A stretch of DNA of 64,000 bases, from positions 98,014-162,013 of the forward strand of contig WNNJ02001849.1 in the NCBI GenBank assembly GCA_012934845.2, read 5' to 3'. The stretch is from Pomphorhynchus laevis. Taxonomy: Eukaryota; Acanthocephala; Palaeacanthocephala; Echinorhynchida; Pomphorhynchidae. A program made the translations under genes and the position numbers. Below the pieces are notes generated by a model. That model did no database searches and was not told the DNA's origin. It saw only the letters and a list, made by a program, of their open reading frames with translations. Every line of letters begins with the position of its first letter. Positions within the stretch are counted from its first letter, which is position 1. This document shows, one piece after another, positions 22,056-31,012 of this stretch.

Positions 22056-22574
22056 TTAGTCATTGTTGCTTTCTTCAGGTACTATGAAACCTGGCTCTTT
22101 CTGCATAATCCCATTACTTTTACCTTTATTATCACAATTTTCGATCCAATTTATTTGAAATAACGTTTTATCGTAGTCGTTAAATTTGCAAAAATAACGT
22201 AAATTATCCGTCTTTACAGCACGTCTAAACACGCGAAGATATGGTAACATAGAGTCTGCGTAATTCGTAAATCCCAATTTTTTCATTGCTCTGATTATAT
22301 CGAGCCCAGACATTCTATTTTTCCTGTTAATCCTGCATATCTTAAATGCTTCGCTGGACAACACATTAATAAATTCGTCAGCACAATCTCGAATAATAGA
22401 CAGAGCTTCATTTGTCACATGTGACTTTAAAGGTATTGCTTTCCAGACTAATTCCAATATGTTTGCCATAGGAAGGGTTGGTTCATCACCATGGTCCTCT
22501 TCAGAATCATCAGCATTTAAATGTTGTCTTAATTCAGCACCTAATTTACTGCTTTGAGACATGTTATTTTTCAA
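22056..22574 (-). CDS. Divergent NF-YB-like histone-fold protein (172 aa)
   Basis: Residues about 32-118 form an H2B-type histone fold: LPMANILELVWKAIP (helix 1, compare the LP-ANV-RI-K-AIP signature of NF-YB/HAP3), NEALSIIRDCADEFINVLSSEA (long helix 2), then NRMSGLDIIRAMKKLGFTNY (loop and helix 3, matching the NGEDILFAM-LGF--Y pattern) and MLPYLRVFRR. NF-YB pairs with NF-YC and NF-YA to bind CCAAT boxes in the nucleus. Here the DNA-contacting residues are altered and acidic and C-terminal tails are added, so it may be a paralogue or a lineage-specific fast-evolving factor. The start is the first Met of the frame. Single exon, no stops, which would also suit a young retrocopy. No TATA box is evident upstream. 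Confidence 0.75.
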   Translation of the reverse strand: MKNNMSQSSKLGAELRQHLNADDSEEDHGDEPTLPMANILELVWKAIPLKSHVTNEALSIIRDCADEFINVLSSEAFKICRINRKNRMSGLDIIRAMKKLGFTNYADSMLPYLRVFRRAVKTDNLRYFCKFNDYDKTLFQINWIENCDNKGKSNGIMQKEPGFIVPEESNND

Positions 22575-23690
22575 AGCTTTGGAAAATAACTTATTTCCCT
22601 TTAAAAATAATTTCCCTTTAGATCAAATTCAAACCTAATTTACACAACGACGTTTTATAATTGTCTATGACGCTAATGCTGTCAACTATTATGCAATGAA
22701 AACGCAAATAATCAAAAAATAGCCACTTGTACTGCTGATAAGGGTTTGCTCGCATTAGCTTTGTAACAAATTTGCAAAGTTCAAACTAATAATTGTTGAA
22801 GACAAATGCGTTGCAACTGGATTTAAGCTTTTGTATTTGTTAAACTCAGTGACATTTATTAATGATAATGCTCGACCTTGTGCAATTTTGAAAGTTGTAG
22901 ATATTTCTATTAGTCGATGAAAAAAACCTGGTGTCTACTTTTGAGTTAGCACTGATAATAAAATAAAGAGAATCTTTAATTAGTCTTTGATCTGAATCTC
23001 TGTAGAGCAAATAAAAAATAAGACTTGAATATTTAAAATTTGTTTATATAAATAGTTATAAATAATTTTTTAAAATAAAACTTTAATGAATTGACTTATA
23101 AATAATATGATCTATGCAATTAAGAAATAGAATTCATCATATACTTATCCAATGCGACTGTTTTTGCTTAAAATATTTAGCTTTTTTATAATTATAGCAG
23201 CTAACTAAGTCTACGTATAAAAAAAATAAATTTTGGAATCAAAAAGTTTGCCAAATTTTAAATATTTTAAGAATTTTCACAGGAACATTAAAAATGTATT
23301 TTTGTTATAACTCTTTGATTATAATTATTATAATTATTATTTGATTATTTATTATAAGTATATTTTATCCCATTATAAGCATAAAGAACAACTATCTGCA
23401 ATTGGCAAACGTTTTTTTAATAATATTTTTTAATAAAAAGCATTTCTAATTGATTTGTCTTTACATTCAAAATCAAAGGGACGATAACGAGAATCTGTGT
23501 CTCTTCGATTACTTGTTAAATTTTAAAAATTGTTAAAAAATTTTAAAAATTTAAAATTTAATTAGCAGCATCAATGAACAGCATTACATACAGCAATTTG
23601 AAGGATACTATTTATCATTACAATAATAAACTTCAATTTTTATAAATTTACTAATAAATAATATACTATGCATCCAAATAAAGATTAAAT
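22575..23690. other. Upstream region of the NF-YB-like gene, then AT-rich DNA
   Basis: No further gene seen. CTAACTAAGTCTACGTA at 23198-23214 is a scrap of the YIDD-family block end. Confidence 0.45.
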
Positions 23691-24600
23691 GTCATCAGAA
23701 AACACTGATGTGCTATATCAGTGTTTCCGGCCCCTTATTCCTTGACCGAATACAAACAAATGTCAAATACAAACTAATGAAATATTTTCTCTTGTGAATA
23801 TTAATTTTGATATTTTTTAATGATTAAAACATTTTGAATCAAGCAACAATGGGATAAACCGAACTACAACCTGTGTAGCTGAGCGGAGTTAACTTTTCAA
23901 ACTTCGAATTGTCTAAAAAGAATTTGACAATTTAATAAACTTCATTAAACTAATTATTTACATAATTTTATCTTATTCGTATTTAAATATGCAATTTTTT
24001 AAATTTTTTTATTGTTTATAAGTTTAAAATTGACGTATAATGAAATCTGGAAATATTCAGAATATTGAAATTTCGCTACTCAACAAATCAAAACAGATAT
24101 TTTAATTTTGAGGTTTTGAAATGCAATTTAATTTATCTTAACCAAATTTTTTAAATTGATTATAAAATAAATATTACAAAATATAAATTCAGTATAATTA
24201 TACAAATTATTTTAATTGTAAAATGACTTTTTTCTTAAGAAACAGCACGTGTTTGTTCTTAACATTTCTCATCATAAATTTTAATTTTACAAACATAAAA
24301 ATCTTTATAAACTTTATTCAAATAGAAAAAAAACAGTTTCTTTATTATCAATTGACAACAAGTAAAATTTAGATTTTTAGCTAACCAAAGAGCCTCGTCG
24401 TTCTGATTATTCTGACCTTTCTGCATAGAACCATCAGAAATATAAATAGACCCAACATTAGAGAAAGCAAAACACTTGTAATGATAATTAATTTTGTTGA
24501 GGCTGTGTAGCTGAGCGGAGTTAACTTTTCAAACTTGGAATTGTCTAAAAAGAATTTGACTATTTAATATTACAAACTTCATTAAACTATTTGTTACATA
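23685..24600. repeat. YIDD-family block scrap and a pair of ~80-bp direct repeats
   Basis: 23685-23760: AAATGTCATCAGAAAACACTG...CCGGCCCCTTATTCC. Then CTGTGTAGCTGAGCGGAGTT...TTGACAATTTAAT occurs at 23873-23940 and again at 24504-24570, flanking the possible exon at 24.3-24.5 kb. Confidence 0.55.
24255..24478 (-). CDS. Possible exon of an unrecognised gene
   Basis: After an acceptor-like TTATCATTACAAG, the minus strand is open for about 75 codons: CFAFSNVGSIYISDGSMQ, then NDEALWLAKNLNFTC and a basic/hydrophobic end closed by TAA. The codons before about residue 45 look coding (GS-Y-SDGS, ALWLAKN); the rest may be intron or tail. There is no domain I can name. It lies on the same strand as the exon-like frames at 25529-25700 and 25831-25972 and could belong with them, but the splice phases do not fit in a simple way. 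Confidence 0.3.
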
Positions 24601-24884
24601 ATTTTATCTTATTCGTATTTAAATCTGTAATTTTGAAAATCTTTTGTTATATAACTCTGTAATTTTAATCAATACTCTTTTTAGCATTTTATAAAAAATC
24701 GAGAAAATATAAGGATTTATATAATTGCAATCTAAATTTTACATGATCTTTTTAATATTTAAATTTAATATATATTTTGAAGAATACAAATATTAAATCA
24801 TTTATAAAACAAAATTTATGAAGTTACAAAATCTATGCCATTTCAATAACAATTAGCTTCAGTAACTAATGAAATGTTTCTAAT

Positions 24885-25262
24885 GATCCACTATTAAGTA
24901 ATTTTGTTAAAATTTAACAACGTTCTGATCCTAGTTGAATAAATTAGAGATTAATTACACTCCACTTTACTCTCAACGTAAAAGAAAAATTAGATAGTGC
25001 GGTTTTTACGTTCACATTCCTAAAGCACATTCCTATTTTTTATTGTAATTTTGTTAAAATTAAACAACGTTCTGATCCTAGTTGAATTAATTAGAGATTA
25101 ATTACACTCCACTTTACTCTCAACGTAAAAGAAAAATTAGATAGTGCGGTTTTTACGTTCACATTCCTAAAGCACATTCCTATTTTTTATTGTAATTTTG
25201 TTAAAATTAAACAACGTTCTGATCCTAGTTGAATAAATTTTAGAGTAATTACTCTACACATT
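24885..25262. repeat. ~147-bp tandem repeat, about 2.5 copies
   Basis: TTTTGTTAAAATTAAACAACG, GTTCTGATCCTAGTTGAAT, TAGATAGTGCGGTTTTTACG and CATTCCTAAAGCACATTCC repeat in the same order at about 24905, 25052 and (partly) 25200. Near-identical units imply a recent origin. Confidence 0.85.
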
Positions 25263-25528
25263 ACTCTCAACATATTTTTAAAATTTATTAAAGTTATTTG
25301 CAAATAACTAAATTTAAGTAATATTTACTACTATATATTAATATTTTAACTAAGAATAAAAACGGTTTTAAAACGGTAGTGATTAAAATTATTAAATATT
25401 ATTACGGTAATAATAACATTATTACGATACAGTAATAATGTTATTACGATACAGTATATAGTTATCATTAGTAGCTAATGATTTGTTTTAATGATCCAAT
25501 ATATATCTATATGTTGTTATCAAATATT

Positions 25529-25700
25529 CTAAAGTTTGTATAGCTTACAGGCTTCCGTATCTGTCAAGGACCATTTCTTGTTATCATCAGAAAATGCCGA
25601 TAAGATCCACATTATGGTTTCTGATTTATTTTTTATTGTAGATTCGACCAGGTAGGCGTAATTGCTAAATGCCTCAGTACAAGGCATCATTGCATTTATC
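25529..25700 (-). CDS. Probable exon of an unrecognised gene
   Basis: Acceptor TTATTTGGTTTTAG, then an open frame in phase 2: INAMMPCTEAFSNYAYLVE, NKSETIMWILSAFSDDNKKW, SLTDTEACKLYKL and TAG at 25531-25529. A GTAAGC donor at 25548-25543 could instead end the exon after the codons for DTEA. Residue use (aromatic, Trp, acidic) and the strong acceptor make this the most exon-like of the unassigned frames in the 24-26 kb stretch. No domain recognised. Confidence 0.45.
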
Positions 25701-25830
25701 CTAAAACCAAATAAAGTTATTTGATTTAATAAAAATAATAATCAAGTGGTACGAGACTTTAGCACTCAACTGCATTTCATGCAATTATTGATAATATTTG
25801 ATCCATGTAATTTGATTTTTGTTTGTTGTA

Positions 25831-25972
25831 TTATTTTTGTAAAGCAAATGGGGAATATAGAAGCATGATGTGTTTAAATGATCCCTTGATAAATCCTAAT
25901 CGATTATGATATCTAGACGGAGGTGGTGACTTCTCAATAGGAAACCAGACTTGAACCCATTTTGTTAAACTT
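25831..25972 (-). CDS. Probable terminal exon of an unrecognised gene
   Basis: Acceptor-like AACTCTTGTAG, then SLTKWVQVWFPIEKSPPPSR, YHNRLGFIKGSFKHIMLLY, SPFALQK and TAA at 25833-25831. The segment has high Pro, Trp and basic content, unlike random A/T-rich frames. No GT donor exists before the stop, so it reads as a last exon. It cannot then join the exon at 25529-25700 downstream unless that is an alternative end or a separate gene. Confidence 0.4.
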
Positions 25973-25984
25973 CTACAAGAGTTA

Positions 25985-26490
25985 ATGCTATTATACAATA
26001 ATAATCAAGTAAGTTTATTATACAAGTAATCAAAATAAGTTTATTGTCTAAATTGATTGTCATCTTATATACAATATAAGAATTAAAAGATTCTAAATAA
26101 GAATGAGTTGTCGGTCATTACTGTGGTACCGCAAACACCAACTACTTACATTTATTTAATATCACTTATCAATTGATAGTTCAAACTACTTTTGGAATAT
26201 TCTTGATTTTTAAAATGTATTTTCTGTTAACATTCAGTTAATCTATTTATATTTTGACTTTATTTCTCGTATCTTCGATCAATTGTAAAAAATAATTTAT
26301 TATTTATTACCATATATTATAGTAATAAATATATTACTATATATTAATATATTATTTAATCATATATATGTTAATTTATAGTTTATTTATTACTATACAA
26401 AAACAAAAGGACATCAATTATATTTTAACTTAATATTATAGTCCGGTTTATTATTAGCCATTAAGTTTGACTCACGAGTCATGTAAAGGC
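25985..26490. other. AT-rich intergenic, no gene seen
   Basis: Nothing supported. Confidence 0.4.
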
Positions 26491-26493
26491 TTA

Positions 26494-26640
26494 TTATATT
26501 ATACACGATAAATAATTGCTTTCGTAAGACAACACGGTAACGTTCTGAAAATCACCTGTATGATTAAGTGATGTATAATGTTGAGCAATGGCACTGGAAA
26601 TAGTTCCTTTTTGTAGATTATAGACGTGTTGTTTGATTCT
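26494..26640 (-). pseudogene. GIY-YIG endonuclease fragment of a Penelope-like element
   Basis: The minus frame reads RIKQHVYNLQKGTISSAIAQ, then HYTSLNHTGDFQNVTVLSYE, SNYLSCII and stop. R---H--DI-KG-(I/V)SSAIAQHY--LNHT-DF-NV-(I/V)L--E-NY is the C-terminal half of the GIY-YIG nuclease domain fused to Penelope-like RTs. The GIY and YIG segments themselves are lost. It differs from both Penelope-like elements at 60-64 kb, so it marks a third nuclease lineage in the window, perhaps that of the YIDD family (inference). Confidence 0.55.
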
Positions 26641-27000
26641 TTTAGACTAAACAAAAGAATCAAGCAAGATAAACATCGCCAGACTGGATAATGTTCCTTT
26701 AGCCTTTGATTTTCCGTTGTTATCTAATTGCTATAATTTTGTAATTTACTGTTCTTTTTTTGTTCTTGGTCTTATGATTGATAATGTTAATGTTTTGTTT
26801 TATTATGTGATATTTGATCCTTTTTGTTGTATATTTTTTTAATCAATTTAGCGAGCCATAGCATGTAAATACATGCTTATGCCATTTAATGTACATGTAA
26901 ATTTTTTCCTGATGATTGCATTTGCCATTGAAATATTGAATGATTCATTTGGTCTTCGATTTTCCTGTTCCTACAAATTAACATTTACTAACATTTACTT
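26641..27000. other. Intergenic with scraps of the 29.2-kb MITE family
   Basis: 26925-26985 reads TTGAAATATTGAATGATTC, TTTGGTCTTCGATTTTCC, GTTCCTACAAATTAA, a diverged end of the MITE at 29237-29434. Confidence 0.45.
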
Positions 27001-27009
27001 TTGTTAATT

Positions 27010-27438
27010 GATTTTGTGTTAATTGATAATAATTGCTATATAATTGTTAATTTTTATACAATTGTTAATTTTCCATTGGTCTTTGAACTTTTCTTTGTTC
27101 CTATAAAGTAACATTTACTAAATTCAAGGAAATGAATTCATTATATTACTTATTGATTAATTTAATTCTATAAATTTTGGACTCTATACATTCGCTAAGC
27201 TAATTAAACGGGATTGCTAACCTGAATGTTAATTGATAATAATTGCTATATAATTGTTAATTTTTATACAATTGTTAATTTTCCATTGGTCTTTGAACTT
27301 TTCTTTGTTCCTATAAAGTAACATTTACTAAATTCAAGGAAATGAATTCATTATATTACTTATTGATTAATTTAATTCTATAAATTTTGGACTCTATACA
27401 TTCGCTAAGCTAATTAAACGGGATTGCTAACCTGAATT
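27010..27438. repeat. ~210-bp tandem duplication
   Basis: TGTTAATTGATAATAATTGC to GGGATTGCTAACCTGAAT occurs at about 27018-27227 and directly again at 27228-27437 with hardly a difference. Each unit includes a MITE-like end (CATTGGTCTTTGAACTTTTC). Confidence 0.9.
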
Positions 27439-27599
27439 AAAATGTCATAAAATAGGAATGTTTGCTGATCCTCCGAAACTATTCTGCAACAAACTCTTTA
27501 TTCAACGGACAACTGCATAATTTGTAAAGTTATTATACTAACGTATTCTCGTAGTAAGCATTAAAAATATATTTTCTTCTATAAATATATTATTATATT

Positions 27600-28143
27600 A
27601 CATGTAATATAATTAAATATACTACAATATCGACGGTTCATCAAAACTATTTTTGGATTTATCTTGATCTATTAGATCACTAAGGTCTATCTAAACTTCC
27701 ATATTTGATTTTTAAGGAAACAAAATTAATTAAACGCAAAATTCGTAGCATTATTTTAATCTAAGTCTTGCAATTGACACAAGTTGTTGATCCTTACTTA
27801 ATATATTTGGTATTCTAATGTTAATTCGATTTACATTAATTGTAAGAATTTGAAATATTTCACTTGCTATTAAATATATTTAAAAGCAATTTAAATATAT
27901 TTGCATGTTACGTTAATGTTTTCATACATTTTTTACTTACTCGTAATTATTTGGAAATACGGACGATTTCTTGCAAATCACATTTCCTTTCATATTTCTG
28001 ATATTGATCTCAGTCAAAATTGATGACAGATTCTTAGCAAATATATGCCTCTTATATTTGCTGTAATCTAGACTGACTTTCATATACACTATAAATACAA
28101 AATTTGAAAATTGTCTGAAATACTTGTATTGAAATACTTGCAA
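27600..28143 (-). pseudogene. Decayed partial paralogue of the secreted-protein gene at 31.0-34.4 kb
   Basis: 27625-27705 repeats the exon sequence at 31303-31395 (CAAAACTATTTTTGGATTTA...TCACTAAGGTCT) with only a few changes, but with about 18 bases around the acceptor deleted. On the same strand, 28143-27941 is an open frame ending in a GTAAGT donor (NFVFIVYMKVSLDYSKYK...). Its position and rough pattern suit the preceding exon, though that similarity is weak. This points to an old tandem duplication of the gene, later broken. Confidence 0.45.
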
Positions 28144-28189
28144 TATGGAAATTTATCTTTAATCATATTAATTAAATCTGATTAAAGAT

Positions 28190-28440
28190 AAATCAGATTA
28201 ATCCTGATGACTTCTAATCCTTATTCTGATACATAGTTTAATATCTATTAGTCAATTCATAAAAATTGATTTTTATTTTTAATTTCAGTTTATAATTCAT
28301 CTTGATATAAATTATATAAAATCTTATAACAATTATTTATTATTAATTAATTTTTTATTATTTAACTATTTAACTTTTATTTTGCATTATTTTTAATTTG
28401 CAATATAAAATACGTAGACTCAGTTAGCTTATTTAAATTA
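28190..28440 (+). repeat. Solo YIDD-family terminal block
   Basis: CCTGATGACTTCTAATCCTT, TTATTAGTCAATTCATAA, and ACGTAGACTCAGTTAGCTTA at the end, in the same order as the element blocks. Confidence 0.75.
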
Positions 28441-29236
28441 TTTAATTAATCAACTAGCAATATAAATTATTGGTTCATTTTATATAATTAAAATTTGATT
28501 CTAATATTTTATTGTTTTTATAATTACTTATTGCATATTAGTGTTATTTTATTAATATGAATAATTTTAAAATTGATAAAATATTATTTTTAAGTAGAAT
28601 AGTTTTTTATTTAATAAAACTTGTCATATAGAACACCGACAATATTAAGCTATGGCATCATTTAATGTTTAAGCTTTCCAAAGTTTACAAAGTTTTAAAA
28701 GCATTCTTTATTATAAAAAATATTTTATTGTAAATAAATTGAGTTCGTAGATATTAATCAATATTACACAAAAAGGCAATAAATTGCCAATATTGCATAA
28801 AAGACAGGAAAATTGAAGAATATTAATATTGTCATCTACAGAATCTCTGGAAGAATTGAAAAGAATCTCTAGGAGAATGGAAAATTGAAACACATACAGT
28901 GTACTAACATTTGAGCTTTCATGAGTTTACTAAGTTTTAAAAGCATTCTTTATTTTTTTTTAAAATTCGATTGTATATAATTTTTTTATTTAATAAAACG
29001 TGTAATGTATCGACAATATTAAGCTTTGACATCATTTAATTAGCAACAAGTATATTCTTCAACTTGTTTATTTTGATTGATAACAGAATGACTGATTAAC
29101 AAGCCGATTCTGCTTGATAGAAATATTTTTTATTTTATTCGGTAAAATTATTAAGGGAGAATAAAACATTTTTAGCAAACTTTTTAAAATTGAAGATTTT
29201 TTAGGTATCCATTTCTTCAAATTTAGCAAATTTTGA
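28441..29236. other. AT-rich intergenic with a local duplication
   Basis: Phrases such as AAGTTTTAAAAGCATTCTTT and CGACAATATTAAGCT-TG-CATCATTTAAT occur at 28640-28710 and 28910-29040. No gene supported. Confidence 0.45.
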
Positions 29237-29434
29237 TTTATAGGAACCAAGGAAAATCAAAGACAAAAGAATTATTCAATATTTATATCATCAGGGAAAA
29301 TATAAGCATTTATATCATCATCAGGAAAAATATAAAAGTTGAAAAACTGTAACAATTTTCTTTTTTCCTAATGATGGAAGTTGCTATTGAAATATTGAAT
29401 TCTTTTGTCTTTGATTTTCCTTGGTTCCTATAAA
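29237..29434. mobile_element. MITE, ~198 bp, ~50-bp terminal inverted repeats
   Basis: TTTATAGGAACCAAGGAAAA at the left end pairs with TTTTCCTTGGTTCCTATAAA at the right. The arms continue through TCAAAGACAAAAGAATTATTC / GAATTCTTTTGTCTTTGA. Diverged ends occur at 26.93, 27.07 and 27.28 kb. Confidence 0.7.
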
Positions 29435-29768
29435 TTAAGATTTTTATCGAACATCTTTATCATATCATTTAGTATAAGTTTATATTGCTTTATAATCGTA
29501 ATATTAAAACCATTTCACTCAATAATTCAATTAATAATTGAATTATTACCATTTCAATAATTGGTTTTCATTTCATTAAAACCAATTATGTTTTGATTTA
29601 AAAAATAATTCAATATTACATTCATCTGTATTTTATTTTAGATATAAAAATCTATTTATGCTTAAATTTGTGGTTAAAAATAATGAGTATTTAAATCAAA
29701 TAAATTAAAATAAAAGTAATTCAATTGTACAATGGATGGTAGATGATTTATTTTAAAACAACAGGACA
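29435..29768. other. AT-rich intergenic, no gene seen
   Basis: Only short AT palindromes. Confidence 0.4.
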
Positions 29769-29991
29769 ATGAGAGATTTCCGTAAGCACGGAAATCTCTC
29801 ATTTTCTTGTAAAATACAAGTTGGCAGATAAATAGATAGAATGCGCTGGCATTAGTCAGTGCTCCCGTGCTTATGATCCTTTTGGTGAAGCATGTGCCTA
29901 GTTTGCTAGAAATTTACAAGAATTTCTAGCAATTTTTTTTTGAAAATTTGCTAGAAATTTACAAAAATGTCAAAGTACCTTTGACATACTC

Positions 29992-30072
29992 GTGCCGTCT
30001 GCGGGTCCTCCTCTGCATCCTGTAATGGGAGGTATCTGGCACTGATGAGTCAAAATAATGACGAAACAGTAC
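29992..30072 (+). ncRNA. Hammerhead ribozyme, type III topology, copy 1
   Basis: Core: cleavage triplet GUC (29997-29999), CUGAUGA (30042-30048), GAAA (30063-30066). Helix II: GUCA (30049-30052) pairs with UGAC (30059-30062) around a 6-base loop. Helix I: UGCGGG (30000-30005) with CUGGCA (30036-30041), one G-G mismatch; then CCUCCU (30007-30012) with GGGAGG (30027-30032). Helix III: GUGCCGU (29992-29998) with ACAGUAC (30066-30072), one A-C mismatch. All invariant core bases are present. Predicted cut: after C29999. Known rule: CUGAUGA-stem-GAAA with NUH is the hammerhead consensus. Whether it cleaves is untested. Confidence 0.8.
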
Positions 30073-30286
30073 ATGGTATCGTTTTGTCGATTCTTTCGTG
30101 GCTGCCACATCATACAAACAGAAAATGCCCACTGAAATCTCTCATTTTCTTGTAAAATACAAGTTGGCAGATAAATAGATAGAATGGACTGGCATTAGCC
30201 AGTGCTCTTTGCTAATAATCCTTTTGGTGGAGCATGTACTTAGTTTGCTAGAAATTTTCTAGCTCTAAGTACCTTTTGACATACTC

Positions 30287-30368
30287 GTACCGTCTGCCGG
30301 TCCTCCTCTGCATCCAGTAAAGAGAGGTATCTGGCACTGATGAGTAAAAATAATGACGAAACAGTAAC
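30287..30368 (+). ncRNA. Hammerhead ribozyme, type III topology, copy 2
   Basis: GUC (30292-30294), CUGAUGA (30337-30343), GAAA (30358-30361). Helix I: UGCCGG (30295-30300) pairs fully with CUGGCA (30331-30336), continuing CCUC/GAGG. Helix II: GUAA/UGAC has one A-G mismatch, so weaker than copy 1. Helix III: UACCGU with ACAGUA, one A-C mismatch. Compared with copy 1, a G-U pair in helix III becomes A-U and a G-G in helix I becomes C-G, so pairing is preserved. Predicted cut after C30294, 295 bases from the first site. Confidence 0.75.
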
Positions 30369-30419
30369 TGTCATCGTTTTGTCGATTATTTCGTGGCTGC
30401 CACATCATACAAACTGGAC

Positions 30420-31012
30420 AATGTTTTATCGATTTTTATAGGACTATAGACAACATATATACGCATGAAGCTACACCAAGAATGCATAATTTTCTTGATT
30501 AGGAAAGATTATCGTGATATTTAGTTATTAATATTTAATAAATTTATATAAATTATCAACCTTCATAGATTTAAATAAACAATTAAGAATATATCTCGTC
30601 TTCTCGTTATATTAATTAAACATAATATATAGTTTAATAGTGCAAATGCAAGATTAATTCTTTTAGGTAAAAATTATTATTTATGTAAAAATACATTTTT
30701 ATAGAATTTTTTAAATTTTCTGTTTTTCGAGCTATTCAAAAGTAATCCACAGAATTGTGACTATAGCTTAGGGGACAATGTAGTTAGTTAAAGAAAATAA
30801 TATTTGTAAATTTTAAATGATTATCGATGACGATATAAAATTTAAAGTGGATTCTTCCGGATTATGCTAAGGTATGTGATCTATGATGCATTTAATAATC
30901 CGTAGTCATTTTTGTATAGATTAACATGGTAATTTATTGCCTCCGTTATATTTATAAAATAATTCTATCAAATAACATTAATTGTATTAACTTATATGCT
31001 GATATAGCAGCT
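30420..31012. other. 3' flank of the secreted-protein gene; no other gene
   Basis: A GGCAATAAATT polyadenylation-like signal on the minus strand lies at about 30930-30940, some 80 bases past the stop codon at 31013. Confidence 0.45.

Larger units (their letters stand above)
29769..30415 (+). repeat. Tandem dimer of a ~345-bp repeat, each unit with a hammerhead ribozyme
   Basis: Unit 1 is about 29788-30130 and unit 2 about 30131-30415 (unit 2 lacks ~48 bases found near 29905-29955). Shared landmarks in order: GAAATCTCTCATTTTCTTG, GTTGGCAGATAAATAGATAG, TTTGCTAGAAATTT, TTGACATACTCGT-CCGTCTG, TATCTGGCACTGATGAGT, ATGACGAAACAGTA and CGTGGCTGCCACATCATAC. Unit 1 is preceded by a 15-bp hairpin (29769-29802, ATGAGAGATTTCCGT / ACGGAAATCTCTCAT). 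No protein frame. Arrangement and size resemble retrozymes or self-cleaving satellite repeats (inference). Confidence 0.85.

Noticed and set aside
24885-25262. CRISPR-like array of regularly spaced repeats
   Set aside because: The repeats are plain tandem units of ~147 bp without short repeats and unique spacers, and the genome is eukaryotic.
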